NCBI GenBank assembly: GCA_040880125.1
Contig: JBBDJB010000018.1
Location: forward strand, 368,093-432,092
Reading direction: 5' to 3'
DNA length: 64,000 nt
DNA from: JBBDJB01 sp040880125
GTDB lineage: Bacteria; Planctomycetota; Planctomycetia; Pirellulales; JBBDJB01
The notes below the pieces were generated by a model. The model saw only the letters and a program-made list of their open reading frames with translations, did no database searches and was not told the DNA's origin. The position numbers and the translations under genes are program-made. This document shows, one piece after another, positions 55,076 to 63,955 of this stretch (position 1 is the first letter of the stretch; every line of letters begins with the position of its first letter).

Positions 55076-56343
55076 TGCGTGATCCCCTGAAACAATACCG
55101 TTCTTTGATGCGAGAGGCACAGTATATCCAGCGCATGCTGGCGCCGACACAACAGTTTATCGAGCAGCTTGAGAAGTCATCTTCATTCTCGGCGATCAAC
55201 CGATTAGCCCTCGCCGAGTCAGCTTGGGCCTTGCAACACCAACGCGAGTTGCATGAAACTACGTTGAATTTCCAGCGGATGGCCGCCCAGGTGCATACTG
55301 CACAAACGATGGCCGAGCGCCTCCAGCGTGAATTTGGATCGTCGATTGAAACGATCAACTCACAAGCAGAGCAATGGCGCGCGCTGGTGGAGCCAGCAAT
55401 CCAGCAACTGGAAGAGCTTAGATCCGTCAATGATCAAATGGCAGGATTGGCCGACAGTTTCACGGTTTGGGAATCAGCGACCACAAAGCTTGCTCGTGAC
55501 TTTCTTGACGTAGAATTTTTTTCGCGAAACGTGGCGCTGGCCGAGCGGCTGTTTGCTCCGAGTCAGCAATTCACCGATTTCGCTAGAGATACTGTCTCGC
55601 TGCTGGAACGCGCCGCCGACGGCCCGCAAGCATGGGTGCTCCGGGCCTCCTTGGAAGTTGCCGAAGAGCAGCTGATCGCCACCTCTGGTATGCTAGGCGC
55701 AATCATTGTCGTGCCTGATGACGGAGATTCTGTATCTGCCTCGCGCCCCTTAAACGCTCCGTACATTCAACAAGAAGAGATGCTTTCCGCTGCCGAGGAG
55801 GGCGGTGATGAGGATTCAACCAGGATCGTGCAGGCCTCGCCAGCTGCATACGAAGTTAATCTGTCGCGACAAATGCTGAAGACGATCGCTACGTGTAATG
55901 AAATCCGGAAGGTCGCCGGCCAAGTGGAAATATTCAAGCCTACGACTCGGTTGCTCGAAGTGTTTGCCGACGTGCCGTGGCTGATACCCACTGACAAGGA
56001 GTCCTTTGCTTGTTTTGTGGATTGCCTCTACTTCCTGTTCTACGAAGGGGCTGGCAAAGACAATCTTCGCTTTTTGAAGACGAACGGTGGGCCGATCGAT
56101 GACGCTGACTTTGATTTCATCCTCTGCATTAAGCACCTTCGAAACAAGTGGATCCGCCACGATGCAGACCACGGCGACGAATCGGCAATCAAGAAATCGT
56201 GGGCGGAGCTATCCTCGAAGTTTCAGTGGCTTGGGCTGACGCATTTGCCGGTGAGCGCCGAGGACTTCCGATTACTGCACATGAACCTCTTGGCCCAGTC
56301 GGTCACATTCGTGAACAAGATTTTGCAAGGCCTCGTCGCGTAA
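55075..56343 (+). CDS. Coiled-coil protein with C-terminal HEPN-like motif
   Basis: A 422-residue protein whose start overlaps the methyltransferase stop (TAATG). Residues about 20-190 are long helices rich in Gln and Glu (NFQRMAAQVHTAQTMAERLQ), probably a coiled coil. The middle (225-275) is acidic. The C-terminus reads FDFILCIKHLRNKWIRHDAD, with Arg356-Asn and His362 matching the R-N-x(4-6)-H pattern of HEPN RNases. No family is recognised for the whole. As part of a restriction-type operon it could be a suicidal RNase armed by helicase or ATPase, or a structural bridge. Confidence 0.65.
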   Translation: MRDPLKQYRSLMREAQYIQRMLAPTQQFIEQLEKSSSFSAINRLALAESAWALQHQRELHETTLNFQRMAAQVHTAQTMAERLQREFGSSIETINSQAEQWRALVEPAIQQLEELRSVNDQMAGLADSFTVWESATTKLARDFLDVEFFSRNVALAERLFAPSQQFTDFARDTVSLLERAADGPQAWVLRASLEVAEEQLIATSGMLGAIIVVPDDGDSVSASRPLNAPYIQQEEMLSAAEEGGDEDSTRIVQASPAAYEVNLSRQMLKTIATCNEIRKVAGQVEIFKPTTRLLEVFADVPWLIPTDKESFACFVDCLYFLFYEGAGKDNLRFLKTNGGPIDDADFDFILCIKHLRNKWIRHDADHGDESAIKKSWAELSSKFQWLGLTHLPVSAEDFRLLHMNLLAQSVTFVNKILQGLVA

Positions 56344-56359
56344 AAGTGGGATCGATGCT

Positions 56360-59308
56360 GTGTCAAAGCTAAAGCCCTGGTATCAGGCCATTACGCCACG
56401 TGAAGACCTCCGCGAGAACCGTCCTATGGACGCGTCGGAGTTCGCGGTCCACCTGGATCACATTCGGGAGAAGCGGGATAACGTCTCGCCGGACTATCTC
56501 GTCCCGGTCCGATTCTTCGAGCGTACGTACCTGACAGGCAGCCTGTTAGATCTGGCGGCGCAGGTCGTCCGACGGCTGTCGGGAATTCAGGTCGAGACGT
56601 CGGCTATATTCAACATGTCGACGCAGTTCGGCGGCGGTAAAACGCACTCGTTGACGACGCTGTATCACCTCGCCACCAGCGGTGAAAAGGCCAAGGCCTG
56701 GCAAGGCGTTGACCGTATCTTGCAGAAGTCCGAAGTCGCCAAGGTGCCGACGTCGAACGTGGCAGTATTTGTCGGCACGGAGTTCGACGCTCTGGCTGGC
56801 CGAGGCGAACAGGGCGAGCCGCACCGCAAAACGCCGTGGGGCGAGATCGCCTGGCAGCTCGGAGGGCGGCGGGGGTTTGACCTGGTCGCCGAACACGACA
56901 CGAGGGGAATTGCGCCTGCGGGCGACGTGCTTCATCGCCTACTGGGCAATGAACCCGCACTGATCCTCGTGGACGAACTGATGAACTACGTCACCAAGGC
57001 ACGGAAGCTGGGATCGCGCGACCAGTTCTTTGCATTCCTACAGAGCCTGTGCGAAGAGGCGCGGGCGCACAAGAATGTTGTTGTCTGCGTATCGATTCCG
57101 GCATCCGAAGATCTGGAGATGTCGCCGGAAGACGTACGGGATTTCCAGTCGCTCAAGAAGCTGCTGGATCGGCTGGGCAAGGCCATCATGATGTCGGCCG
57201 ATGTGGAAATCGCCGAAATCATCCGGCGACGCCTGTTCGAGTGGGGCGGGCTTACGGACGACGCCCGCAAAACGGTCGCCTCCTACGCCGAATGGGCCGT
57301 TGATCACGCACAGGAGTTAAGCGGGATCGACCCGGATACTGCCTACGAAACGTTCCAGGCGTGTTACCCTTTCCACCCCTCCGTGCTTTCCGTCTTCGAG
57401 CGGAAATGGCAGAGCCTCCCCCGGTTCCAGCGAACCAGAGGCATTCTGCGGCTCCTGGCCCTTTGGGTTTCGCATGCTTACCAGGAGGAACATCGCAAGG
57501 CGATGCGCGAGCCGCTGATCACGTTAGGCTCGGCTCCATTGGAAGACCCGGTGTTCCGATCCGCGATGTTCGAGCAGCTCGGCTCGAACGAACTGGAAGT
57601 GCCGGTCACGACGGATATCGCTGGAAAGCAGAATGCCCACGCCATCCGACTGGACCGTGAAGCTCCCGAGGCTATTAAGAAAGCCCAACTGCATCGGAAG
57701 GTGGCGTCGACGATTTTTTTCGAGTCGAACGGCGGAATGAGTCAGTCGAAGGCTGAGGCGGCGCTGCCGGAGATACGCATGGGCGTTGGTGGCCCAGACC
57801 TCAATCTCGTCGATGTCGAAAACGTGCTGGAGGGTCTCATTAGCACGTGTTATTACCTAAACGGGGACCACAACCGCTATCGATTCGGATTAACGCCCAA
57901 CCTGAACCAGATCCTGGTGACGCGCCGCGGGGCGGTCCAGCCGAAGGAGATGACCGACCGTATCAAGCAGCAGACGCAGGAGCTGTTCGACGCGGGGCCC
58001 AGCCGGCAGCAGATCGACCGCAAATACTTTCCCGAGCGCAGCAACGACGTGCCCAGCCGGCCGGTGTTGACACTCGTTGTGTTGGGGCTGGAGCATCCGG
58101 CGGGTGAGAAGTCGACCGAAAAGCTCATGGAATCGATCGTGCGGGAGTGCGGTAGTTCGGGCCGGACGTACAAGTCGGCTCTGATCTTCGCCGTGTCTGA
58201 CTCTTCGCAAGCAATTGTCGATGCCACGCGCGATGTGCTGGCGTGGGAGGCCATCGACGACGACACCGACACGAAGCAGCGACTGGACGCTGCACAGAAG
58301 CAATCGCTAGCCCGAAATCTCGGGCGCGCCAGGAACGACATGAAGGAGGCCATCTGGCGGGCGTATCGGTACTTGTACTTGCTCGGAAAGGACAACAAGC
58401 TGCGACAGATCGAATTGGGCCAGATCACGTCGAGCATGGCTGACAGCATCGTCGAGCTGTTTTTGAACCAGTTAGGCAGCTTTGATGAGATCACGTCGGG
58501 GATCAGTGCAAACAAGCTGATCAAATATTGGCCGCCGGCACTGACGGAGTGGTCGACGAAGGGCGTGCGCGACGCCTTCTATTCCTCGCCGCAACTCCCG
58601 CGGTTGCAGAATGCCGACGCCATTAAGCGTGCGATCGTGGCCGGCGTAAGCGAAGGGACGCTCGGCTACGTGACGAAAGACGACGGCGGCCGGCTCGAGC
58701 TCCTGAAGTTCGAAGACAGCCTGACTGATTCGGAAGTGGAGGTTTCGGAGGATTTCTACATCGTGAAGCGGGAAGACGCGGAAAGGCTGCGGGAGCCGCC
58801 GCGCCTTGCCGGTCTAACGATTCGACCCAATGACGCCACGATCGAACAGGGGCAACAGGCCTCGTTCACATGCAGCGGTATCGATCAGTATGGACAGCCC
58901 TTCGCCGTGGAATCACCAAAATGGTCAGCGACGGGCGGCACGATCGATAATGGGATGTATGTTCCTGAGAAGGACGGAGCTACCGGCCTCTTCACGGTCC
59001 GCGCCGATTTAGACGGCTTCGAAGCCATTGCCGAAGTGCGCGTTAGGCCGCCCAGACAGCCCAGGGAAGACGACGACGATGATCGCGAGCATCGCGGCCA
59101 CATGATCCGCTGGCAGGGAGAGGTGCCGCCGCAGAAATGGATGAACTTCTATACTCGTGTCCTCAGCAGGTTTGCATCGACCCCCGACCTCAAGCTCAAG
59201 GTTAGCTTCGAGGTTCCTGCCGAAGGCGACCGCGGAAATGCGATGGCCGACGAGGCCCGCAGCGGGCTTAAGGAGTTGGGGCTGGCGGATGACGTGGAGT
59301 TGAGTTGA
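56360..59308 (+). CDS. DUF499 AAA+ ATPase with Ig-like insertion
   Basis: A 982-residue P-loop ATPase of the DUF499 family. Walker A is GGGKTHS (91-97) and the family start KPWYQAITPREDLRENRPMD is clear. AAA+ features follow: ILVDELMNY (Walker B) and VVVCVSIPASEDLEM. Residues about 816-895 form an Ig/BIG2-like beta sandwich (GLTIRPNDATIEQGQQASFT, then DQYGQPFAVESPKWSATGGT and GLFTVRADLDGFEAIAEVRV), a domain normally found outside cells, and an Asp-rich linker follows. GTG 56360 is the start by family match. DUF499 is related to the PglY/BrxC ATPases of BREX. It closes the operon. Confidence 0.9.
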   Translation: MSKLKPWYQAITPREDLRENRPMDASEFAVHLDHIREKRDNVSPDYLVPVRFFERTYLTGSLLDLAAQVVRRLSGIQVETSAIFNMSTQFGGGKTHSLTTLYHLATSGEKAKAWQGVDRILQKSEVAKVPTSNVAVFVGTEFDALAGRGEQGEPHRKTPWGEIAWQLGGRRGFDLVAEHDTRGIAPAGDVLHRLLGNEPALILVDELMNYVTKARKLGSRDQFFAFLQSLCEEARAHKNVVVCVSIPASEDLEMSPEDVRDFQSLKKLLDRLGKAIMMSADVEIAEIIRRRLFEWGGLTDDARKTVASYAEWAVDHAQELSGIDPDTAYETFQACYPFHPSVLSVFERKWQSLPRFQRTRGILRLLALWVSHAYQEEHRKAMREPLITLGSAPLEDPVFRSAMFEQLGSNELEVPVTTDIAGKQNAHAIRLDREAPEAIKKAQLHRKVASTIFFESNGGMSQSKAEAALPEIRMGVGGPDLNLVDVENVLEGLISTCYYLNGDHNRYRFGLTPNLNQILVTRRGAVQPKEMTDRIKQQTQELFDAGPSRQQIDRKYFPERSNDVPSRPVLTLVVLGLEHPAGEKSTEKLMESIVRECGSSGRTYKSALIFAVSDSSQAIVDATRDVLAWEAIDDDTDTKQRLDAAQKQSLARNLGRARNDMKEAIWRAYRYLYLLGKDNKLRQIELGQITSSMADSIVELFLNQLGSFDEITSGISANKLIKYWPPALTEWSTKGVRDAFYSSPQLPRLQNADAIKRAIVAGVSEGTLGYVTKDDGGRLELLKFEDSLTDSEVEVSEDFYIVKREDAERLREPPRLAGLTIRPNDATIEQGQQASFTCSGIDQYGQPFAVESPKWSATGGTIDNGMYVPEKDGATGLFTVRADLDGFEAIAEVRVRPPRQPREDDDDDREHRGHMIRWQGEVPPQKWMNFYTRVLSRFASTPDLKLKVSFEVPAEGDRGNAMADEARSGLKELGLADDVELS

Positions 59309-59456
59309 GTAGTGAGCATGCCATTAGATAGTGGGCGTCGCCAGGCTTCGTCTTGATCTGCTACAAATGGTGTCGCTTCCTGCGTTTGTCGTCGAAGTCT
59401 CTGTGCCTCAAAAGGCCACTCCTTAAACGATCATGGACCTGATGATCAAAAGCAAG

Positions 59457-60635
59457 TCAACTCGACTCGGCATTCTTTCGAGCAATGAAAATCCCTTCTT
59501 TGCGCTTTGGAACGCGTTGACGCGGTTTCATTCCTTCGATGGTCAACTTCTTCGTTGCGGCCCAGGCTATGATCCAAGCTTTGAGGTCTGCCTCCCAAAC
59601 TAGAGGAACAGACAGCGCTATCGCCCACAATTCGTCGTAACTGATTCGACGCTTCGCTTCCATCGCAAGCAACACCCTTTTCATTGCTAGATCGAGATAC
59701 CGATTCCGCAATTCGTCAAAGTAAGTTGGGTCGTGCAACTCTTCTGCAGTGAAAAGCTCCTTCTGCCCACCGCTTTGTCGCTGACGCTGTAATTGCTGTG
59801 CTCTTGCACGAGCATCTGTCATGGCCCGCATTGCCTTACGTTCAGCGTCCTTGAATACTTCGATTCCTTTGGGACTACGGGTGAGGTAGATCAAGTGGAA
59901 ATGACTTCGGTTTTTCTCAGGGTGTAGCACGACTGCAGGGCTTGCATGCGCGTATCCACCTGCCTGTTTCACAGTCGACATGTAGCGAAAGACTGCCGCG
60001 TCGTCGCGATTTCTCCCTTCAAGCCCCTTTAGGTCATCTCGAAATCGCGTTGATCCAAAAAGCCGATTAAAACTCTGCTGAGTTTCCGCGTCAGGAGCCT
60101 CGATAAACCGCCGAATGTGCCCGGTCATAAAGTTGACGAGCACTTCACCCGGGTTTAACGCTAGCAAAGGCCGGATTACATCCAAGGCAAATCCCGTCCA
60201 ACCAGTCGGATCAATGAAAACGAAGGGGAATGACTGCGGCCGGTCGTGGCGAGTGAATGCCACTATCTCGTCAACGGAGTCTTCCAAGGTAGCGTTTCGA
60301 GTTTCGATTTCGACGTCGTCAATCCTGTCGAGAAATTTTCTCAATTGATCATAGGCAGGCGGCGACTTTTCAAGAAAGAAACATCGCAGCTTGACTTGTC
60401 TGCCCTGGTTTTGAAGCAACGCGTCACGTGCACTACGAAGTTCGCCGAGTGCGATCCCGAACGACGTATCCGCAAACTCGTTCGATCTCGAATTCCACGG
60501 CCCGGAAAAACAATCAACGTACGTGATCGAGTTCCAATGCGATCCAATGATGAACGCAAACCGTTGTAGGTAACGGCGTAGTATTAGATGCTTGATCAGT
60601 GACTGTTCACGTCCCTCATACAGGTCATCACTCAT
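59457..60635 (-). CDS. tcmP: Three-Cys-motif partner protein TcmP
   Basis: A 392-residue protein of the TcmP family: FIIGSHWNSITYVDCFSGPW near the start, a Rossmann-type core (FVFIDPTGWTGFALDVIRPL, NPGEVLVNFMTGHIRRF) and the family C-terminus (LVWEADLKAWIIAWAATKKL). Its start overlaps the stop of the Gp37/Gp68 gene by ATGA. The family always occurs beside a three-cysteine partner. The pair is often in defence or phage-like loci; no mechanism is established. It runs convergent to the defence operon. Confidence 0.9.
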   Translation of the reverse strand: MSDDLYEGREQSLIKHLILRRYLQRFAFIIGSHWNSITYVDCFSGPWNSRSNEFADTSFGIALGELRSARDALLQNQGRQVKLRCFFLEKSPPAYDQLRKFLDRIDDVEIETRNATLEDSVDEIVAFTRHDRPQSFPFVFIDPTGWTGFALDVIRPLLALNPGEVLVNFMTGHIRRFIEAPDAETQQSFNRLFGSTRFRDDLKGLEGRNRDDAAVFRYMSTVKQAGGYAHASPAVVLHPEKNRSHFHLIYLTRSPKGIEVFKDAERKAMRAMTDARARAQQLQRQRQSGGQKELFTAEELHDPTYFDELRNRYLDLAMKRVLLAMEAKRRISYDELWAIALSVPLVWEADLKAWIIAWAATKKLTIEGMKPRQRVPKRKEGIFIARKNAESS

Positions 60636-61444
60636 CCAAGCCGCGCTTCTGCGTGTGTGCCGTTGAAATCCGCTACGAGTTGCTTACGCGACTCTTCGGT
60701 TAATGGCACGCGGTCCGCATTCTCAACTGGAAATTCGTCGTAAGTGCGTCCGTCAAGCAACCGTCCTGTTTCGGCTTTGCGGACGCCGCCCCACTGCTTG
60801 AAGAAAAACGGAACATTCTGAGCCTGGCATTGATCACGAATCGACCTGACCCACGATTCCTTCATCGGACGCGCACCATGCCCGCTCTCGCCACCCACGA
60901 TCACCCAACTGATATTGCGGAGGCAGATCCGTCCGATGTGCTCGAGGAGCGGCTCTACCGAAAGGAATTTCATCACAGCAGCCGACTGTTGAAGATGCTT
61001 AATTCGTGGGATGCCATGCCTGCGGTTTTCAACACTCACACCCCACCAGATGTGTTCTTGCTCAGCTGCGAAGCGAAGCTTTGTATTCAGCAAATCACGT
61101 AGACGGTCCGAACGCTTCGTGAGCACTTGGAAAGTGTGCCAGTTTGCCAGACACATCACTTTAACAACCTCTTCGACGTAGTCATCGGGTACATCTCGAT
61201 GGAAAAGATCGCTCATGGAATTCACGAATACCATGCGCGGTCGTCTCCACTTCAGGGGCTCTGACAGCTTGTGGGATACGAGACGAAGATCGAAGCCGTG
61301 CTCGTACGGATGTCCTGGTACGCCACGAAAGCGCTCAGCGAACACTTCGGCATAGCAATGGGCGCAGCCTGGACTGATCTTTGTACACCCACGCACTGGG
61401 TTCCAAGTGGCATCAGTCCACTCAATTTTTGATTTTTCGCTCAT
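60632..61444 (-). CDS. Phage Gp37/Gp68 family (DUF5131) three-Cys protein
   Basis: About 270 residues. The N-terminus SKIEWTDATWNPVRGCTKIS followed by GCAHCYAEVFA carries the three cysteines (CxxxxxxCxxC) typical of this family, which is related to radical SAM/iron-sulphur proteins. Conserved blocks follow: VFVNSMSDLFHRDVPDDYV, FQVLTKRSDRL and WVIVGGESGHGARPM with FFFKQWGG at the end. The start is ATG 61444; an upstream TTG at 61465 gives seven more residues. It is the upstream half of the coupled pair with tcmP. Confidence 0.9.
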   Translation of the reverse strand: MSEKSKIEWTDATWNPVRGCTKISPGCAHCYAEVFAERFRGVPGHPYEHGFDLRLVSHKLSEPLKWRRPRMVFVNSMSDLFHRDVPDDYVEEVVKVMCLANWHTFQVLTKRSDRLRDLLNTKLRFAAEQEHIWWGVSVENRRHGIPRIKHLQQSAAVMKFLSVEPLLEHIGRICLRNISWVIVGGESGHGARPMKESWVRSIRDQCQAQNVPFFFKQWGGVRKAETGRLLDGRTYDEFPVENADRVPLTEESRKQLVADFNGTHAEARLG

Positions 61445-61530
61445 TTCGTCACCGCCAGTGAACAACAGTATATTATCCGCGATGCAGAGGTGATCGTCCA
61501 GGAGTTTTATCGTCCCATTTTATCCCTGCT

Positions 61531-61944
61531 TCACGATGAAAGCGTGCGCCTGCAAGCAATTTGGAAAGAGGTCCACATCCACCGCTGCGTCTCCCAGTCT
61601 GGCTCCGCTGCGATTGGCCGCAGTTCGGGCTCGATCAATGTCGCCCGGACCTTTTCAATCGGCGGGAGATCGAGAATCTCCTCCTGGATGCCCGGCGCCA
61701 GACACAGCAGATTCATGATCTGCGACAATCGAGCCCGCGTGACGTGGCCATGGCGAGCCAGTTCCGCTTGGTCGGCCACGAGGCCGTCGCCGATGAGCTG
61801 GTCAAATCGAATTGCCAGCGCCATCAGCCGCGACACACGGGGCACGCGGCCGGCGGGGATTGGCGGCGTCGCCTCGCCCTCCCGCAGCTCTTTTCGAGTG
61901 TGTCGCCCCTGCCCAAAATGCACCTTTCGTTCGATGGTGATCAT
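61531..61944 (-). CDS. Recombinase-associated HTH protein
   Basis: A 137-residue protein: RVSRLMALAIRFDQLIGDGL, then ADQAELARHGHVTRARLSQIM and LLCLAPGIQEEILDLP form a helix-turn-helix of the ParB/KorB type, and LRPIAAEPDWETQRWMW follows. This module sits beside serine recombinases in many planctomycete elements, so it is probably a relic or part of another element. It overlaps the upstream gene by ATGA. It may act on element DNA. Confidence 0.75.
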   Translation of the reverse strand: MITIERKVHFGQGRHTRKELREGEATPPIPAGRVPRVSRLMALAIRFDQLIGDGLVADQAELARHGHVTRARLSQIMNLLCLAPGIQEEILDLPPIEKVRATLIEPELRPIAAEPDWETQRWMWTSFQIACRRTLSS

Positions 61945-62132
61945 GCCGCTTCCTCCTTTCGTTTGGCCAGTGCGGTGGCCTCGTCGTCGATTACCGTGTC
62001 CGACAGCGCAGCCAGCTCGTCGGCTATCTCCGTCAGCCGGCGCCCGGAAGCGCCCATTCGTTCCAGAATTTCAGCGAGCCGGTCGGTCGGTCGTCCTACG
62101 CACCCGCCGCCGTCGTTCTGCCCAGTCGTCAC
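61941..62132 (-). CDS. Small recombinase-associated protein (63 aa)
   Basis: A 63-residue protein (VGRPTDRLAEILERMGASGR, then LTEIADELAALSD and an acidic tail). It starts with a GTG that overlaps the stop of the upstream fragment (GTGA), and its own stop overlaps the next gene (ATGA). Helical and small, it has the look of an accessory of site-specific recombination. No direct evidence of function. Confidence 0.6.
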   Translation of the reverse strand: MTTGQNDGGGCVGRPTDRLAEILERMGASGRRLTEIADELAALSDTVIDDEATALAKRKEEAA

Positions 62133-62227
62133 GACGTTGGCGGATCCAGGAGCTCTATCGCTGTGATCCCGCCCGCGGCCTGGCGCCGCATGTTGGCCAA
62201 CGAGGCGGCCACCAGCGCCGCGTCGCA
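62129..62227 (-). pseudogene. 5'-truncated fragment of an element gene
   Basis: The frame ALVAASLANMRRQAAGGITA followed by IELLDPPTS and a stop looks like the end of a protein that precedes the 63-residue gene in related elements. A stop codon at 62228-62230 lies directly upstream, so the rest has been lost. The start of the fragment cannot be given. Confidence 0.45.
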
Positions 62228-62301
62228 CTATAGCTCAAGGCAGCAAGTTTTCTTATTCTTGGGATTGGGCTAAGCCGGACCGGAAAGCGAAAGATGCGAA
62301 C

Positions 62302-63843
62302 ATGAGCGAATCGGATCGTGATTCTTTCGATGAAGGCGAAAGCGTGTCCGCACGATTGCCGACAACGAAAATCGAGGCCGCTGCCCTCAGGCCAGTCATC
62401 AGCGATTTACTTCAGTCGATCCCAGCAACATGGGCGGAATTTGACTTCGACAAACTGACCGCACTTCAATCCAAGGCCCTATTCTTGCTGACGGCCGCGG
62501 GCATGGTGGAACGCAGAGGCTGGATTCGCGCGACGATTGCAAATTACCCGACTTGCTTCGAAGTGCGATTCCAGGCAACCGGCGAAGGGGGATTCTGTAA
62601 GGCGATGGAATCCGCAACGATTCTGCAATTTCAAGCATGGGGTGATGCTTGGCGCAAATGGCGCGAGGGAGAGTTGAAAGATCGATCACCGTTCCATGCA
62701 CAGGCTATGGAACCGCAAGAATGGCGAATGACGGACCACGGCGAATCCGCGCGTAGTGGACTGAATCCGGCCAACCCCGAGGCGGACCCGAATCTGGTGT
62801 TTGACTTCGTGCTCAAACGAGGGTTTTTTGGCCCGGGATACTGGATGCGGCGAGGTATGACGGTCGGCCGACCGCCTAGTGTCGAGGAGCAACGGTCCGT
62901 TGAGAATTTGTTGGCCGCTGGGCATGACCTCGCTCAGTTGCCCCGTCCCCCGGTTGGTGGTTCGGGCCAACTTCTGGAGATTCGAAAGGTCGATCCTTCT
63001 GGTGAGCCGCAAGCCGTACAGTTGACGAACTGGGATGAAGGCGCCTCTGCTTTTGCCGATGCTTTCGACAATGTGCTTGGACCAATGTTCGAACGAATGA
63101 ACAAAGCACCTACTGTTGCCGCTGAAGACGGCGAAGACCTCCAACCGTCGAGTTCGCCTGCCTCCACGAGCGATGGCCAGCAATGCGCGTCGCCGACATC
63201 CTTCTGCACTGGTGAGATGGTATTTCTACCGGATCGGATTCTGTTCTGCGAAGTCGAAATTTGCATTGGTCAACGGTCCATGACGAAACGCAGGCTTCTC
63301 GCGTTACTGGCAAAGAAAGACGGCAAAGGCAATTTCATTGCCTACAGCGGACAAGAACTTGCCATCCTAATACAAGCACCAGGCGGCAACGGGACAGTGG
63401 TGGGAGCAATTCGAGATCTGCGTACCGAAATCAGCGCCACGCTCCTGAACAAGGCGAATTGCATATGCGGCCGTGAGGATGTCATTCTCAGCGGTGGCCC
63501 TGGCTATCGATTGTCCCATCACATAAGTGTCCAGTACGTTGACGACTCCGCGATTACGGACACTACGGACATGGATGACGAGAGCGATGTCTCTAATGAC
63601 GATGTCCGTGATGTCTTCAATGTCCGAGATGACACCTCTGGCGGCCGGCGGAACTGGATTCTCCAGCAATTGAGCGCCGGGGTTCAGTTAAAAGCACCGA
63701 TGGTGGCCGAACGGTTCGGTTGCTCCGCGAAGACCGCCCAGCGGGACCTCACCGCGCTCAAAGGAGATGGGCTGATCGAGTACGAAGGCGCTTCGCGAAC
63801 CGGCTACTACCGCCTTTGCTCGCCGCCGCGGACCACCGGATGA
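62302..63843 (+). CDS. Hypothetical protein with C-terminal DeoR-like winged helix
   Basis: A 513-residue protein. The last 60 residues (RRNWILQQLSAGVQLKAPMV, then CSAKTAQRDLTALKGDGLIE) form a DeoR-type helix-turn-helix. A middle region (FLPDRILFCEVEICIGQRSM onward, LLALLAKKDGKGNF) resembles a second winged-helix unit found in planctomycete regulators. The N-terminal 260 residues are not recognised but contain a winged-helix-like block with WAEFDFDKLTALQSKALFLL. The protein is likely a DNA-binding regulator of the element at the right edge of the window. Confidence 0.7.
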   Translation: MSESDRDSFDEGESVSARLPTTKIEAAALRPVISDLLQSIPATWAEFDFDKLTALQSKALFLLTAAGMVERRGWIRATIANYPTCFEVRFQATGEGGFCKAMESATILQFQAWGDAWRKWREGELKDRSPFHAQAMEPQEWRMTDHGESARSGLNPANPEADPNLVFDFVLKRGFFGPGYWMRRGMTVGRPPSVEEQRSVENLLAAGHDLAQLPRPPVGGSGQLLEIRKVDPSGEPQAVQLTNWDEGASAFADAFDNVLGPMFERMNKAPTVAAEDGEDLQPSSSPASTSDGQQCASPTSFCTGEMVFLPDRILFCEVEICIGQRSMTKRRLLALLAKKDGKGNFIAYSGQELAILIQAPGGNGTVVGAIRDLRTEISATLLNKANCICGREDVILSGGPGYRLSHHISVQYVDDSAITDTTDMDDESDVSNDDVRDVFNVRDDTSGGRRNWILQQLSAGVQLKAPMVAERFGCSAKTAQRDLTALKGDGLIEYEGASRTGYYRLCSPPRTTG

Positions 63844-63928
63844 TCACGCCGAAAGTCGCACAACCCGCGTCGCCACAACGGCTTCGGCGCTTGGAGAGAG
63901 CGCCGTATCGACCAGGGCGGTGATCCAC

Positions 63929-63955
63929 GGTTCAAACGAAGGACAGTCGCCCCGA
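63929..63955 (+). other. Possible distal copy of the tRNA-Pro attachment sequence
   Basis: GGTTCAAA (63929) and GTCGCCCCGA (63946) repeat the two halves of the tRNA-Pro T-arm/acceptor region (9181 and 9193), but the spacing differs by five bases. It may be a decayed att site; chance is not excluded. Confidence 0.3.
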
